Assembly (NCBI GenBank): GCA_913053915.1 | Contig: CAJXGP010000059.1 | Location: 1 to 8,713, forward strand | Direction: 5' to 3' | DNA: 8,713 bases | Source: an uncultured Ignavibacteriales bacterium | GTDB lineage: Bacteria; Bacteroidota; Ignavibacteria; Ignavibacteriales; Ignavibacteriaceae | Shown here: one piece after another, positions 1-6,450 of the stretch | Numbering within the stretch: position 1 is the stretch's first letter | Layout: every line of letters begins with the position of its first letter | Translations under genes and position numbers: made by a program | The notes under the pieces: model-generated | Seen by the model: the letters and a program-made list of their open reading frames with translations, nothing else | What the model was told of the DNA's origin: nothing | Databases searched by the model: none

Positions 1-1
1 C

Positions 2-1357
2 AAACTAGTTAATAAATCAATCAATTCAAGTGATATTTTTAATTCCGCGGTTTGGCAAAATGTTTTGAAAAAAGGTAAGAACGGCGGAACGGTTCATTTT
101 ATAGGATTACTTTCCGACGGAAATGTGCATTCACATATTAATCATCTTTTCGCTCTAATTAACAAATGCGCTGAAGAAGGTATTAAAAATGTGCGTGTAC
201 ATATTCTGCTGGACGGTAGGGATGTTCCCGGTAGAACGGCTTTAAATTATATAAAACCGACAACCGGGCTGCTAAATAAAATTTCAGTTGAAAACGGATT
301 TAATTACAAAATTGCCTCAGGTGGAGGACGAATGAAAGTTACTATGGATAGGTACAATGCCGATTGGGAAATAGTTAAAAGAGGCTGGGATGCTCACGTT
401 AGAGGAATAGGCAGAAAATTTTCATCTGCGGAAAATGCAATAAAAACTATGTATGATGAAGATGAAAATATTATTGATCAGTATCTCGACCCTTTCGTTA
501 TTGTAGATTCCAATGATAATCCTGTTGGAAAAATTCAAGATAATGACGCTGTGGTATTTTTCAATTTTAGAGGAGACAGAGCAATAGAAATTTCCAAAGC
601 ATTCGAGGAAGAGAATTTTGATAAATTCGACAGAGTTGAATATCCTAATGTCTATTACGCCGGTATGATGGAATACGACGGTGATATGCATATCCCAAAG
701 CATTACTTAGTTCAACCTCCTGCAATTGATAGAACTATCAGTGAATATCTTTGTGCAATGGGAGTTATATCATTTGCTATTTCCGAAACTCAAAAGTTCG
801 GTCATGTAACTTATTTTTGGAATGGTAATAAATCCGGCTATGTTAATAAGAATTTGGAAACTTATGTTGAAATTCCATCTGACAAAATTGAATTTGATAA
901 GGCTCCTAAAATGAAAGCAAAAGAAATTGCAGATAAATCGATAGAGCTATTAAAATCCGGTAAATATAAATTTGGAAGATTGAATTTTGCCAACGGTGAT
1001 ATGGTAGGACATACGGGAAATATGGAGGCTGCTATTATAGCCGTTGAAACTGTTGATCATTATGTAGGAGAATTGTTAAAAGTAATCAATGAGTTGGAAG
1101 GAATTGCATTAATCACCGCTGATCACGGTAACTCGGACGAAATGTTCACTATAAAGGACGGTAAAAAAACTCCCAAGACTTCACATACTTTGAATCCGGT
1201 ACCGTTTATTATTTATGATCCGGCTTATAACGGCGAATATAAAATGGCAAATATAAAAACCCCCGGACTTACGAATATTACTTCAACTATCCTTAATCTA
1301 CTTGGTTACAAAAAAGTTGAAGATTATGATCCATCTTTAATCACTTTCAATGAATGA
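2..1357 (+). CDS. gpmI: 2,3-bisphosphoglycerate-independent phosphoglycerate mutase, 3' part (5' end outside window)
   Basis: Interconverts 3- and 2-phosphoglycerate in glycolysis/gluconeogenesis, using two metal ions (usually Mn) and a phosphoserine intermediate. The frame is open from base 2, so the gene starts left of the window; the TTG at 65 is an internal Leu codon. About 451 codons are visible. The missing ~100 residues hold the phosphatase-side catalytic Ser. Visible family motifs: GLLSDGNVHSH (about nt 104-136), LDGRD (nt 209-223), NFRGDRAIEI (from about nt 563), the SETQKFGHVTYF lysine (nt 783-818), DMVGH metal ligands (from about nt 998), TADHGNSDEM (from about nt 1117) and the SHTLNPVPF histidine (from about nt 1181). 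All C-terminal metal ligands are present, so it looks functional. Several blocks (GGGRMKVTMDRY, VKRGWDA, QYLDPFVIVD, YFWNGN, SGY) match the long plant/kinetoplastid-type enzyme better than the Bacillus type. It converges with era. Confidence 0.95.
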   Translation, partial: KLVNKSINSSDIFNSAVWQNVLKKGKNGGTVHFIGLLSDGNVHSHINHLFALINKCAEEGIKNVRVHILLDGRDVPGRTALNYIKPTTGLLNKISVENGFNYKIASGGGRMKVTMDRYNADWEIVKRGWDAHVRGIGRKFSSAENAIKTMYDEDENIIDQYLDPFVIVDSNDNPVGKIQDNDAVVFFNFRGDRAIEISKAFEEENFDKFDRVEYPNVYYAGMMEYDGDMHIPKHYLVQPPAIDRTISEYLCAMGVISFAISETQKFGHVTYFWNGNKSGYVNKNLETYVEIPSDKIEFDKAPKMKAKEIADKSIELLKSGKYKFGRLNFANGDMVGHTGNMEAAIIAVETVDHYVGELLKVINELEGIALITADHGNSDEMFTIKDGKKTPKTSHTLNPVPFIIYDPAYNGEYKMANIKTPGLTNITSTILNLLGYKKVEDYDPSLITFNE

Positions 1358-1365
1358 GTCCGTCC

Positions 1366-1508
1366 TAATGTGAAAGCGGCTGAGAAATCTTCCGCTTAGG
1401 GAGTGGAATAGAATAACTTTAGGGGGTTGGATAGAACAACTTATCTCACCCCCTAAATATTTAATAAATATATAACGTATATTATTCCACTCCCTAAAGC
1501 TTACATTA
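1366..1508. repeat. Compound nested inverted repeat in the gpmI/era convergent gap (MITE-like or structured RNA)
   Basis: Seen directly: an outer 14-bp perfect inverted repeat (1397-1410 with 1483-1496) encloses an inner 10-bp perfect one (1418-1427 with 1448-1457). Further out, TAATGT (1366-1371) pairs with ACATTA (1503-1508). A side hairpin, AAGCGG (1374-1379) with CCGCTT (1392-1397), sits only on the left arm. The arms are copies of one ~23-bp unit: 1395-1417 and 1418-1440 are adjacent direct copies with 18 of 23 positions identical. Inverted relatives lie at about 1441-1457 and 1477-1498. The right arm reads ...CACTCCCTAAAGC. No T-run follows the stems on either strand, so a simple rho-independent terminator is not well supported. 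No coding sequence is visible inside. A small non-autonomous mobile element, a bidirectional terminator or a folded RNA are all possible. Confidence 0.75.
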
Positions 1509-1553
1509 ACACTCGCTCAATTTAGGTTAAATTTACCCCTTCAATCAAACTAA

Positions 1554-2462
1554 TTAATTATCTTTAGAATATCCAAAGAACTTGAGCATGTTTTCGTTGG
1601 AACGCCATTTTTTCCTGACTTTTACCCTCAAATCAAGGAATACCGGTCTTTCTAAAAACTTCTCAACCGCATATCTTGCTTCTTGTCCTACTTTTTTCAA
1701 AGCCACACCATGCTTTCCGATTATAATTCCCTTTTGACTTTCTTTCTCGACAATTATTTCAGCCCGGATAAAATCTTTTCCTTTTTCCCTTTCTTTAAAA
1801 TCTGCAATTATCACTTCACAACTATACGGAATTTCTTCTTTATAAAATTCGAATATCTTTTCACGTATTATTTCCGATACAAAAAATCTCTCGCTTTCAT
1901 CCGCCACAACATCGTCGGGATAATATTTTTCGTGTTCAGGTAAATTTTCTATAATTGCAGCGAGCACTGAATTCATATTGTAGCTTAATGAAGCCGAGAT
2001 TGGTATTACCGATAAAAATTCTTTTTCAGCTCCAAATTTTGACAGCAACAGATTTATATGTTCCTGACTCGATAAGTCCACCTTATTTAATAAAAGAATT
2101 TTCGGTTTTTTCGATTTAACCACCATTTTATAGATGTAATCATCATTTAGAGTTTTATCCCCGCCCGGATCAGAGGCTACATCGATGATCAATAAAATCA
2201 AATCGGAATCTCCGACAGACTGCTCAACCATTTCCATCATTTTTTTCTGAAGGAGGTAAACAGGAGATATTATCCCCGGTGTATCAAGAAAAATTATTTG
2301 GTAATCTTCTTCAGAAAGAATTCCTAATATTCTTTTACGTGTTGTTTGGGGCTTACTGGTAACAATCGAAAGTTTTTGCCCTAACAAGACATTTATAAGG
2401 GTCGATTTACCTGCATTCGGTTTCCCTAGTATTACAACGTAACCGGCTTTGTTTTTTTTCAT
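1554..2462 (-). CDS. era: GTPase Era, 16S rRNA-processing / 30S assembly factor
   Basis: An essential small GTPase that binds the 3' end of 16S rRNA and helps 30S subunit maturation; it acts in the cytoplasm and at the membrane. The 302-residue length is normal. G domain: G1 GKPNAGKS (13-20), switch I SKPQTTRKR with Thr41, G3 DTPG (60-63), G4 NKVD (126-129), G5 SAS (156-158). A C-terminal type II KH domain follows from about residue 195, with its RNA-binding GxxG loop as GKHG (249-252) and the family pattern KKVGQEARYAVEKFL. The tail FFGYSKDN is typical. The ATG at 2462 is chosen because it places the P-loop at the usual distance from the N-terminus; no clear Shine-Dalgarno lies upstream, as is usual for Bacteroidota-like genomes. 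It lies 93 bp after the broken permease gene and converges with gpmI. Confidence 0.96.
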   Translation of the reverse strand: MKKNKAGYVVILGKPNAGKSTLINVLLGQKLSIVTSKPQTTRKRILGILSEEDYQIIFLDTPGIISPVYLLQKKMMEMVEQSVGDSDLILLIIDVASDPGGDKTLNDDYIYKMVVKSKKPKILLLNKVDLSSQEHINLLLSKFGAEKEFLSVIPISASLSYNMNSVLAAIIENLPEHEKYYPDDVVADESERFFVSEIIREKIFEFYKEEIPYSCEVIIADFKEREKGKDFIRAEIIVEKESQKGIIIGKHGVALKKVGQEARYAVEKFLERPVFLDLRVKVRKKWRSNENMLKFFGYSKDN

Positions 2463-2492
2463 AACAGTTTTAAATTTAATTTAATTGACTAT

Positions 2493-2525
2493 CGAATATA
2501 ACTTTAAATATTACAGGATAATCAA
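2493..2525 (-). promoter_or_regulatory. Candidate promoter for era (Bacteroidota-like -33/-7)
   Basis: On the minus strand a TTG (2525-2523) is followed after 22 bp by TATATTCG (2500-2493), one mismatch from the Bacteroidota -7 consensus TAnnTTTG. It lies 30 bp upstream of the era ATG in a 93-bp gap after a different gene, where a promoter would make sense. The match is short and the DNA is very AT-rich, so a chance match is quite possible. Confidence 0.22.
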
Positions 2526-2555
2526 CCCTTCATATATTTAATAAAAAATTTCATA

Positions 2556-4187
2556 CTATGTAAAATAACGTTTTCTGATGGCACTTAATCCTTTTGGTTC
2601 GCCTATTATTGTTAGTCTATCGTTCGCGCGCAAAATTGTACTGCCATTTGGAACTATTACCTTATCACCTCTGCGTAGTATTGCAATCAAGCATCCTCCG
2701 GGTAATTTAAAATCCTTAAGTGCAACACCAATCAAATTAGAAGTTGAATTTCCATCTTTAATTATTAAAGAGAGAAACTGTTCATTGTGAAGCAAAGTCT
2801 CTTTAATCTCTTGTTCGTCTTTAGCTTTCTTCCAATCTCCGGTAAATTCTTCCTCATCTACCCGTTCGGCTATCTGTGCTAAAATCCGCAAATGTTGGGT
2901 AGAACTTTCTTCGGGACTAATTAGAAAGAAGACGGCATGTACAATAAATTCTTCATCAAGATGATTAGTTAGCGGACCGTTAACCATGATATGAACACCG
3001 GCATCGGACTTTACCAAAACCATTTCAGGTTGCTTTAGCCCTGCAATTTTTAAATGAGGTAAAGCAATATCATGAGTAACGGGAGTCATTCCTATTTTAG
3101 TACCATCCATAAATTGTTTTTTTATTTCTTCTGCAGCGAAAGGAGTCAACTTCGTCAGCCATTGGGAAGCCAAATCCGCAACAACCTCGAATTCTGTTTT
3201 TTCTTTTAGTACAATAACAAAACTTCTGGCAACTATTTCATCAAAAGGGTCTTCCTTTCTTAATCCTTTTTCCTTTAATATACCGCGCAGTTCACTATCA
3301 AGTGCATGATAACGGAATTGACCGAGCCTTTCAAATACATGGTATATAGCTCCGGTCCTTTCTATTTTATTTTTTGCAAAATAAAGATACCATATAATAC
3401 TAATAATTATTAATCCGCCGGAGAAAGATATTGACACCCAGCCCATTTCAAAAATTAAAAAGAAACCGGAAAGTATGCCTATTATTTGCATCCAGGGATA
3501 AAACGGAGAACGATAACCGGGGTCATACGACACTATATGACTCTCACGCATCACAATAACGGCAAGATTTATAAAGGCAAACATTAACAATTGAAAAACG
3601 CTCGCCAGCTTAGCAATCTTCATAGGATCAAGAAACAACAAAATGAGTATAATCAAGATTACTGTAATAATTACGGAAATGAACGGTATGCCTTTTTTAT
3701 TCAATTTTTGTAAATAGCGAGGCATAATATAATCACGACTCATTGCAAACGGGTAGCGGGAAGCACTCATGGTTCCGGCATTTGCTACGGAAATAAAGGA
3801 CAATAAAGCCGCAATAGTTATTAAAACAACACCGTAATTACCAAGTAAATTTTTTGCCGCGGAAGCAACGGGAGTTAAATCACCCTTTAATTGATCCATG
3901 GGAACAATTCCCACCATAACCACAGTTCCCAATAAATAAATTATAAATGCAGTACCTAATGAAAGGAATAATCCCAGCGGAAGATTTTTCTCAGGGTCTT
4001 TTACTTCTTCCGCCAGACTGGCTACTTTTGTAACTCCTACATAACTGATGTAAACAAGACCGGTAGTTGAAAAAATTGCCGAAAATCCCGGATTGAACAG
4101 ACCTTGGAAATTTGAAATATTTATTCTCGGCAATCCATCCCATAAAAAACCCATTAATATTATCAGCAGCGAAATTACGAGAAACAC
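2556..4187 (-). CDS. APC-family permease, C-terminal part, with PTS EIIA-like and TrkA_C domains (3' piece of a broken gene)
   Basis: The main part of an amino acid/polyamine permease that has lost its first three membrane segments to upstream stops. GTG at 4187 is only the first usable start codon; the frame is open back to 4286 and reads as permease (SIVPLAISIALIIGLLNLF) before it. Counting from 4187: about eight hydrophobic segments in residues 1-270. Next comes a PTS EIIA type-2 (PF00359-like) domain at about 310-460 with the phospho-acceptor histidine site as HDIALPH (His378). A TrkA_C/RCK_C domain ends the protein at about 471-541 (IGVALKDFKLPGG, LRRGDKVIVPNGST, DRLTIIG). EIIA domains accept phosphate from HPr-type carriers and TrkA_C domains bind small ligands. 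Here they are presumably regulatory, because no PTS partner is visible. The domains are well preserved, so the break is recent, a sequence error, or the piece is still made. The substrate is unknown. Confidence 0.8.
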   Translation of the reverse strand: MFLVISLLIILMGFLWDGLPRINISNFQGLFNPGFSAIFSTTGLVYISYVGVTKVASLAEEVKDPEKNLPLGLFLSLGTAFIIYLLGTVVMVGIVPMDQLKGDLTPVASAAKNLLGNYGVVLITIAALLSFISVANAGTMSASRYPFAMSRDYIMPRYLQKLNKKGIPFISVIITVILIILILLFLDPMKIAKLASVFQLLMFAFINLAVIVMRESHIVSYDPGYRSPFYPWMQIIGILSGFFLIFEMGWVSISFSGGLIIISIIWYLYFAKNKIERTGAIYHVFERLGQFRYHALDSELRGILKEKGLRKEDPFDEIVARSFVIVLKEKTEFEVVADLASQWLTKLTPFAAEEIKKQFMDGTKIGMTPVTHDIALPHLKIAGLKQPEMVLVKSDAGVHIMVNGPLTNHLDEEFIVHAVFFLISPEESSTQHLRILAQIAERVDEEEFTGDWKKAKDEQEIKETLLHNEQFLSLIIKDGNSTSNLIGVALKDFKLPGGCLIAILRRGDKVIVPNGSTILRANDRLTIIGEPKGLSAIRKRYFT

Positions 4188-4297
4188 TTGGAACTTTCCG
4201 GATCCTTTAACGGAAAATAAATTAAGAAGACCTATGATAAGCGCTATTGATATTGCCAGCGGAACAATTGATATTCCGCTAAATAATTACCAGCTTC

Positions 4298-4361
4298 AAA
4301 TCAGCGCTACCGCATTGATTTAACTGATATTATTAGTTCGAAAAACGTGGTGGGAAATCAA
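4298..4361. repeat. Small inverted repeats at the break in the permease gene
   Basis: Plus-strand AAATCA (4298-4303), TTGATTT (4315-4321) and AAATCAA (4355-4361) alternate in orientation. The first pair forms a hairpin with extra GCG/CGC pairing (4304-4306 with 4311-4313) and a CTAC loop. The second pair bounds a 47-bp segment. Inside it, AACTGATA (4322-4329) and TATTAGTT (4331-4338) are near-palindromic. The segment carries in-frame stops for the minus-strand permease and has no counterpart expected in the protein family. No target-site duplication is evident. Confidence 0.5.
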
Positions 4362-4682
4362 AGCCACTTTAAGGATTAAAGCAAGCCATGTTCCGATACC
4401 GCCTATTGTACCCATTAGCGGACCGAGAGTTCTATCAAGAAAATAATACACTCCTCCCGCCTTCGGCATTGCCGTGGCTAATTCAATTATACTGAACATT
4501 GCCGGGATTAAGGGTACTGCTGCCAGAATGTATGCCAACACTAATGCAGGCCCTGCCGAAATAGCAGCTAAACCGGGTAATAAGAAAAATCCCGCACTTA
4601 ATGTAGTTCCCGTAGCTATTGCATAAACATCTATTAGTTTTAAGTCTTTTTTTAATTTCCTTGCTTTGTATTTTTCCAGCAT
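4320..4682 (-). pseudogene. APC-family permease, N-terminal fragment (5' piece of the broken gene)
   Basis: Encodes 120 residues: a basic N-terminus (KARKLKKDLK), then TM1 with the unwound substrate-binding motif of the APC superfold, TGTTLSAGFFLLPG (24-37). TM2 is at about 44-71 and the start of TM3 is GTIGGIGTWLALILKVAL (91-108). After that the sequence turns un-permease-like (SHHVFRTNNIS) and stops with TAA at 4320-4322. Two more in-frame stops follow, TGA at 4296-4298 and TAA at 4287-4289, before the same frame resumes with permease sequence. In other frames between these stops the minus strand reads A-L-I then E-A-G-N-Y-L, which fits the missing end of TM3. This suggests an inserted segment plus small frameshifts. 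An intact protein would be about 690-700 residues. The start is the ATG at 4682; no strong ribosome site is seen. Confidence 0.75.
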
Positions 4683-4775
4683 AAAGTTTCTTTCTTGTAT
4701 TTTCTTATAGATTATTTATCAGATTTATCCCTACAATATTCATTTTTCCTAAAAAAAGATTTATTATTTTCTAAA

Positions 4776-5051
4776 ATGAATAATGTTTTTGCAAAAGGAC
4801 AAGCAACGATATTCATTGACAATGGATTGATTTTCAGAAAACAATTTATATTATTGTTGAAATGTTACTTCTATATCGACGAAATTTCTAATTTTAAACA
4901 ACCATTATTTTATAGAAACACTACTAACTTGAATTATTTATCAAAACCAACTGAAGCCAATAGCCTGGTTTTGCATGATCGGTTCAGAATTAACGGAATG
5001 AAGCTACCGGTTTTTAAGTACGGATTTTCTCCAATAAATTTTTATTGTTAA
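4776..5051 (+). CDS. Small hypothetical open frame, doubtful
   Basis: From ATG 4776 it would encode 91 residues; the frame is open further upstream through a TTG at 4695 (118 residues). It is not recognised as any family. The product would be moderately basic, with a hydrophobic patch near FRKQFILLLKCYFY, and no motif, signal peptide or ribosome site is visible. A frame this long without stops is somewhat unusual in DNA this AT-rich and is not opposite a clear minus-strand gene. First codon positions are only slightly purine-enriched (about 55 percent by hand count). It could be a decayed gene, a real small gene on the opposite strand to its neighbours, or chance. Confidence 0.22.
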   Translation: MNNVFAKGQATIFIDNGLIFRKQFILLLKCYFYIDEISNFKQPLFYRNTTNLNYLSKPTEANSLVLHDRFRINGMKLPVFKYGFSPINFYC

Positions 5052-5186
5052 GCCTGATTTTATTTGAAATCAAAAATTTGAATATCTGTAATTTTAAAAC
5101 CTATCCACTTCAAAGGAAATAGAAATAAAAGTATTTGTTTTTTAGCGAACCTATTTATGAGTTTCCTCTAAAAAGGTTTTTTTGTG

Positions 5187-5215
5187 AAAAAACTTCGATT
5201 TTTATATTCGAAATT
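5187..5215 (-). terminator. Possible weak rho-independent terminator after the dehydrogenase gene
   Basis: Read on the minus strand: AATTTCGA (5215-5208), a 9-nt loop, TCGAAGTT (5198-5191), then a short T-run to 5187. The 8-bp stem has one mismatch and is AT-rich. It lies about 35 bp past the stop codon, where a terminator would be expected, but its stability is low. Confidence 0.3.
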
Positions 5216-5248
5216 AGAAAACTTAAAAATGATCTTTTTAGATATACA

Positions 5249-6379
5249 TTATTGATAAAATACTTTCTTATTAATAGAAATATTATGCTCTTTTAGATCC
5301 TTAATCAGCAGGTCAAAACAATTATTATAGGCTCCGATAAATTCAGGATAAGAAATGCCTTTAGATAAATAATGTTTAAATAAGATTAACTTTGCAACGG
5401 CTGTACAAGTGAAACCTGTCGTGCGAGCCATAGAAGATATTTTATTTTTTTCATCTGACTTATCAAAGAGAATGTATTCATATTTTTTATATTGGTCATT
5501 TTCCTCCCCCTCTAAAACAATCCGCATAACGGTAAATTCTTGCTCATCGTTTTCAAGTTTCCATTCATTGAACAGCAATTTAGATGAAAGTTCTATGGGT
5601 TTAATTTGTACCCCATTTATTTCAATTGAATTTTGATCGAAAAAACCGGTATCCTTAAGAACTTTGATATATTCTCTATGCCCGGGATATCTGAGAGTTT
5701 TTTCTTTCATGTTTGGAATTTTCATCGTATGTAACAGCGTTCTCAAACCATCTGTATTAAAAGCTTCTAAAGTGCCGACCGGATCAATATTAATTAATTC
5801 GGCATCAGTGAGGGCTGGTTTTGTAACTATCTTTCCGTTTTCTACAAGTCTGGCGGGGCGAATATATTCTTCAATCACATCAACCGGCGAGAACGGCGCT
5901 TTATATTGAAACGGTAAAGTTCTTTTAACCGGCAAGCCGCCTACAAGAATTTCAAATGAATTTATCTTCATAATTTTATTGTGATAGCCAATAATTATAT
6001 TGCTCAAACCCGGTGCAACTCCACAATCAATAATTGCAATTACGTTTTTTTGTATTGCCAGTTCTTCCAATTCTGAAGGTTCTTCACTGAAAAAAGATAT
6101 ATCAACAATATTTTTCCCGCTCTCAATGACAGCTTTTAAAGTATTAAAACCCATAAAACCTGGAACCGCATCAATAACCAGATCATAATTTTTTACTATT
6201 TTTTTAATGAATTCTTCGGATGAAAGATTCCCATGTACGGTTTTTATAGAATAATTCTTAGATAATATTTCCAAATGTTTATGATTTATATCAACTACTG
6301 TAACGTCAAACCGAGAATGGAGATCAATTGCGATTGTTCTTCCAACCATTCCGGCACCTAACACTATTATACTGTTCAT
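5249..6379 (-). CDS. Saccharopine dehydrogenase-family oxidoreductase, probably L-lysine 6-dehydrogenase-like
   Basis: A 376-residue NAD(P)-dependent enzyme. The N-terminal Rossmann fold has GAGMVG (8-13), with Asp30 at the end of the second strand (VTVVDIN), which usually favours NAD over NADP. The substrate-side signature IDCGVAPGLSNIIIGY (117-132) is followed by LVGGLPVKRTLPFQYKAPFS (145-164), PVGTLEAFNTDGLRTL (200-215), LRYPGH (229-234) and SMARTTGFTCTAVA (316-329). From memory of the family this order and wording match Geobacillus-type lysine 6-dehydrogenase, which oxidatively deaminates lysine to a semialdehyde that cyclises to piperideine-6-carboxylate. They match it better than the classical saccharopine enzymes. 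Length is normal and no key motif is missing. The ATG at 6379 is supported by AGGA six bases upstream. It lies 71 bp after the methyltransferase stop, so co-transcription is possible. The exact substrate is an inference. Confidence 0.82.
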   Translation of the reverse strand: MNSIIVLGAGMVGRTIAIDLHSRFDVTVVDINHKHLEILSKNYSIKTVHGNLSSEEFIKKIVKNYDLVIDAVPGFMGFNTLKAVIESGKNIVDISFFSEEPSELEELAIQKNVIAIIDCGVAPGLSNIIIGYHNKIMKINSFEILVGGLPVKRTLPFQYKAPFSPVDVIEEYIRPARLVENGKIVTKPALTDAELINIDPVGTLEAFNTDGLRTLLHTMKIPNMKEKTLRYPGHREYIKVLKDTGFFDQNSIEINGVQIKPIELSSKLLFNEWKLENDEQEFTVMRIVLEGEENDQYKKYEYILFDKSDEKNKISSMARTTGFTCTAVAKLILFKHYLSKGISYPEFIGAYNNCFDLLIKDLKEHNISINKKVFYQ

Positions 6380-6385
6380 AATGAT

Positions 6386-6389
6386 TCCT
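6386..6389 (-). promoter_or_regulatory. Ribosome binding site of the dehydrogenase gene
   Basis: Minus strand AGGA, with six bases to the ATG at 6379. It supports that start and is one of only two Shine-Dalgarno-like sites I see in the window. Confidence 0.45.
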
Positions 6390-6450
6390 GCCCTAATGCT
6401 AATGTTTTATTATTATTGATTTCTCTAATTTAAACATGCTTTTGTCATTG

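Larger units (their letters stand above)
4683..5248. other. 566-bp stretch without a convincing gene
   Basis: Very AT-rich DNA between the permease and the lysine dehydrogenase-like gene. It holds a plus-strand open frame (see 4776-5051), a weak AT-rich hairpin TGATTT/AAATCA at 5057-5074, and a possible terminator at 5191-5215. The minus strand is broken by many stops. I found no tRNA, known riboswitch or mobile-element ends. Confidence 0.5.

Noticed and set aside
65..67. TTG at 65 as the start of gpmI
   Set aside because: The frame is open upstream to the window edge and the protein would lack the catalytic Ser region found in all members; it is an internal codon.
1394..1500. Standard rho-independent terminator for gpmI or era
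   Set aside because: The stems are long and nested but no T-run follows them on either strand; a terminator role is possible but not the simple explanation.
4287..4361. Insertion sequence in the permease gene
   Set aside because: Too short, no transposase, and no target-site duplication is seen; only 6-7 bp inverted repeats.
4960..5020. Stretch with GGTTCAGAATT resembling a tRNA T-loop
   Set aside because: No matching acceptor, anticodon or D stems can be built around it.
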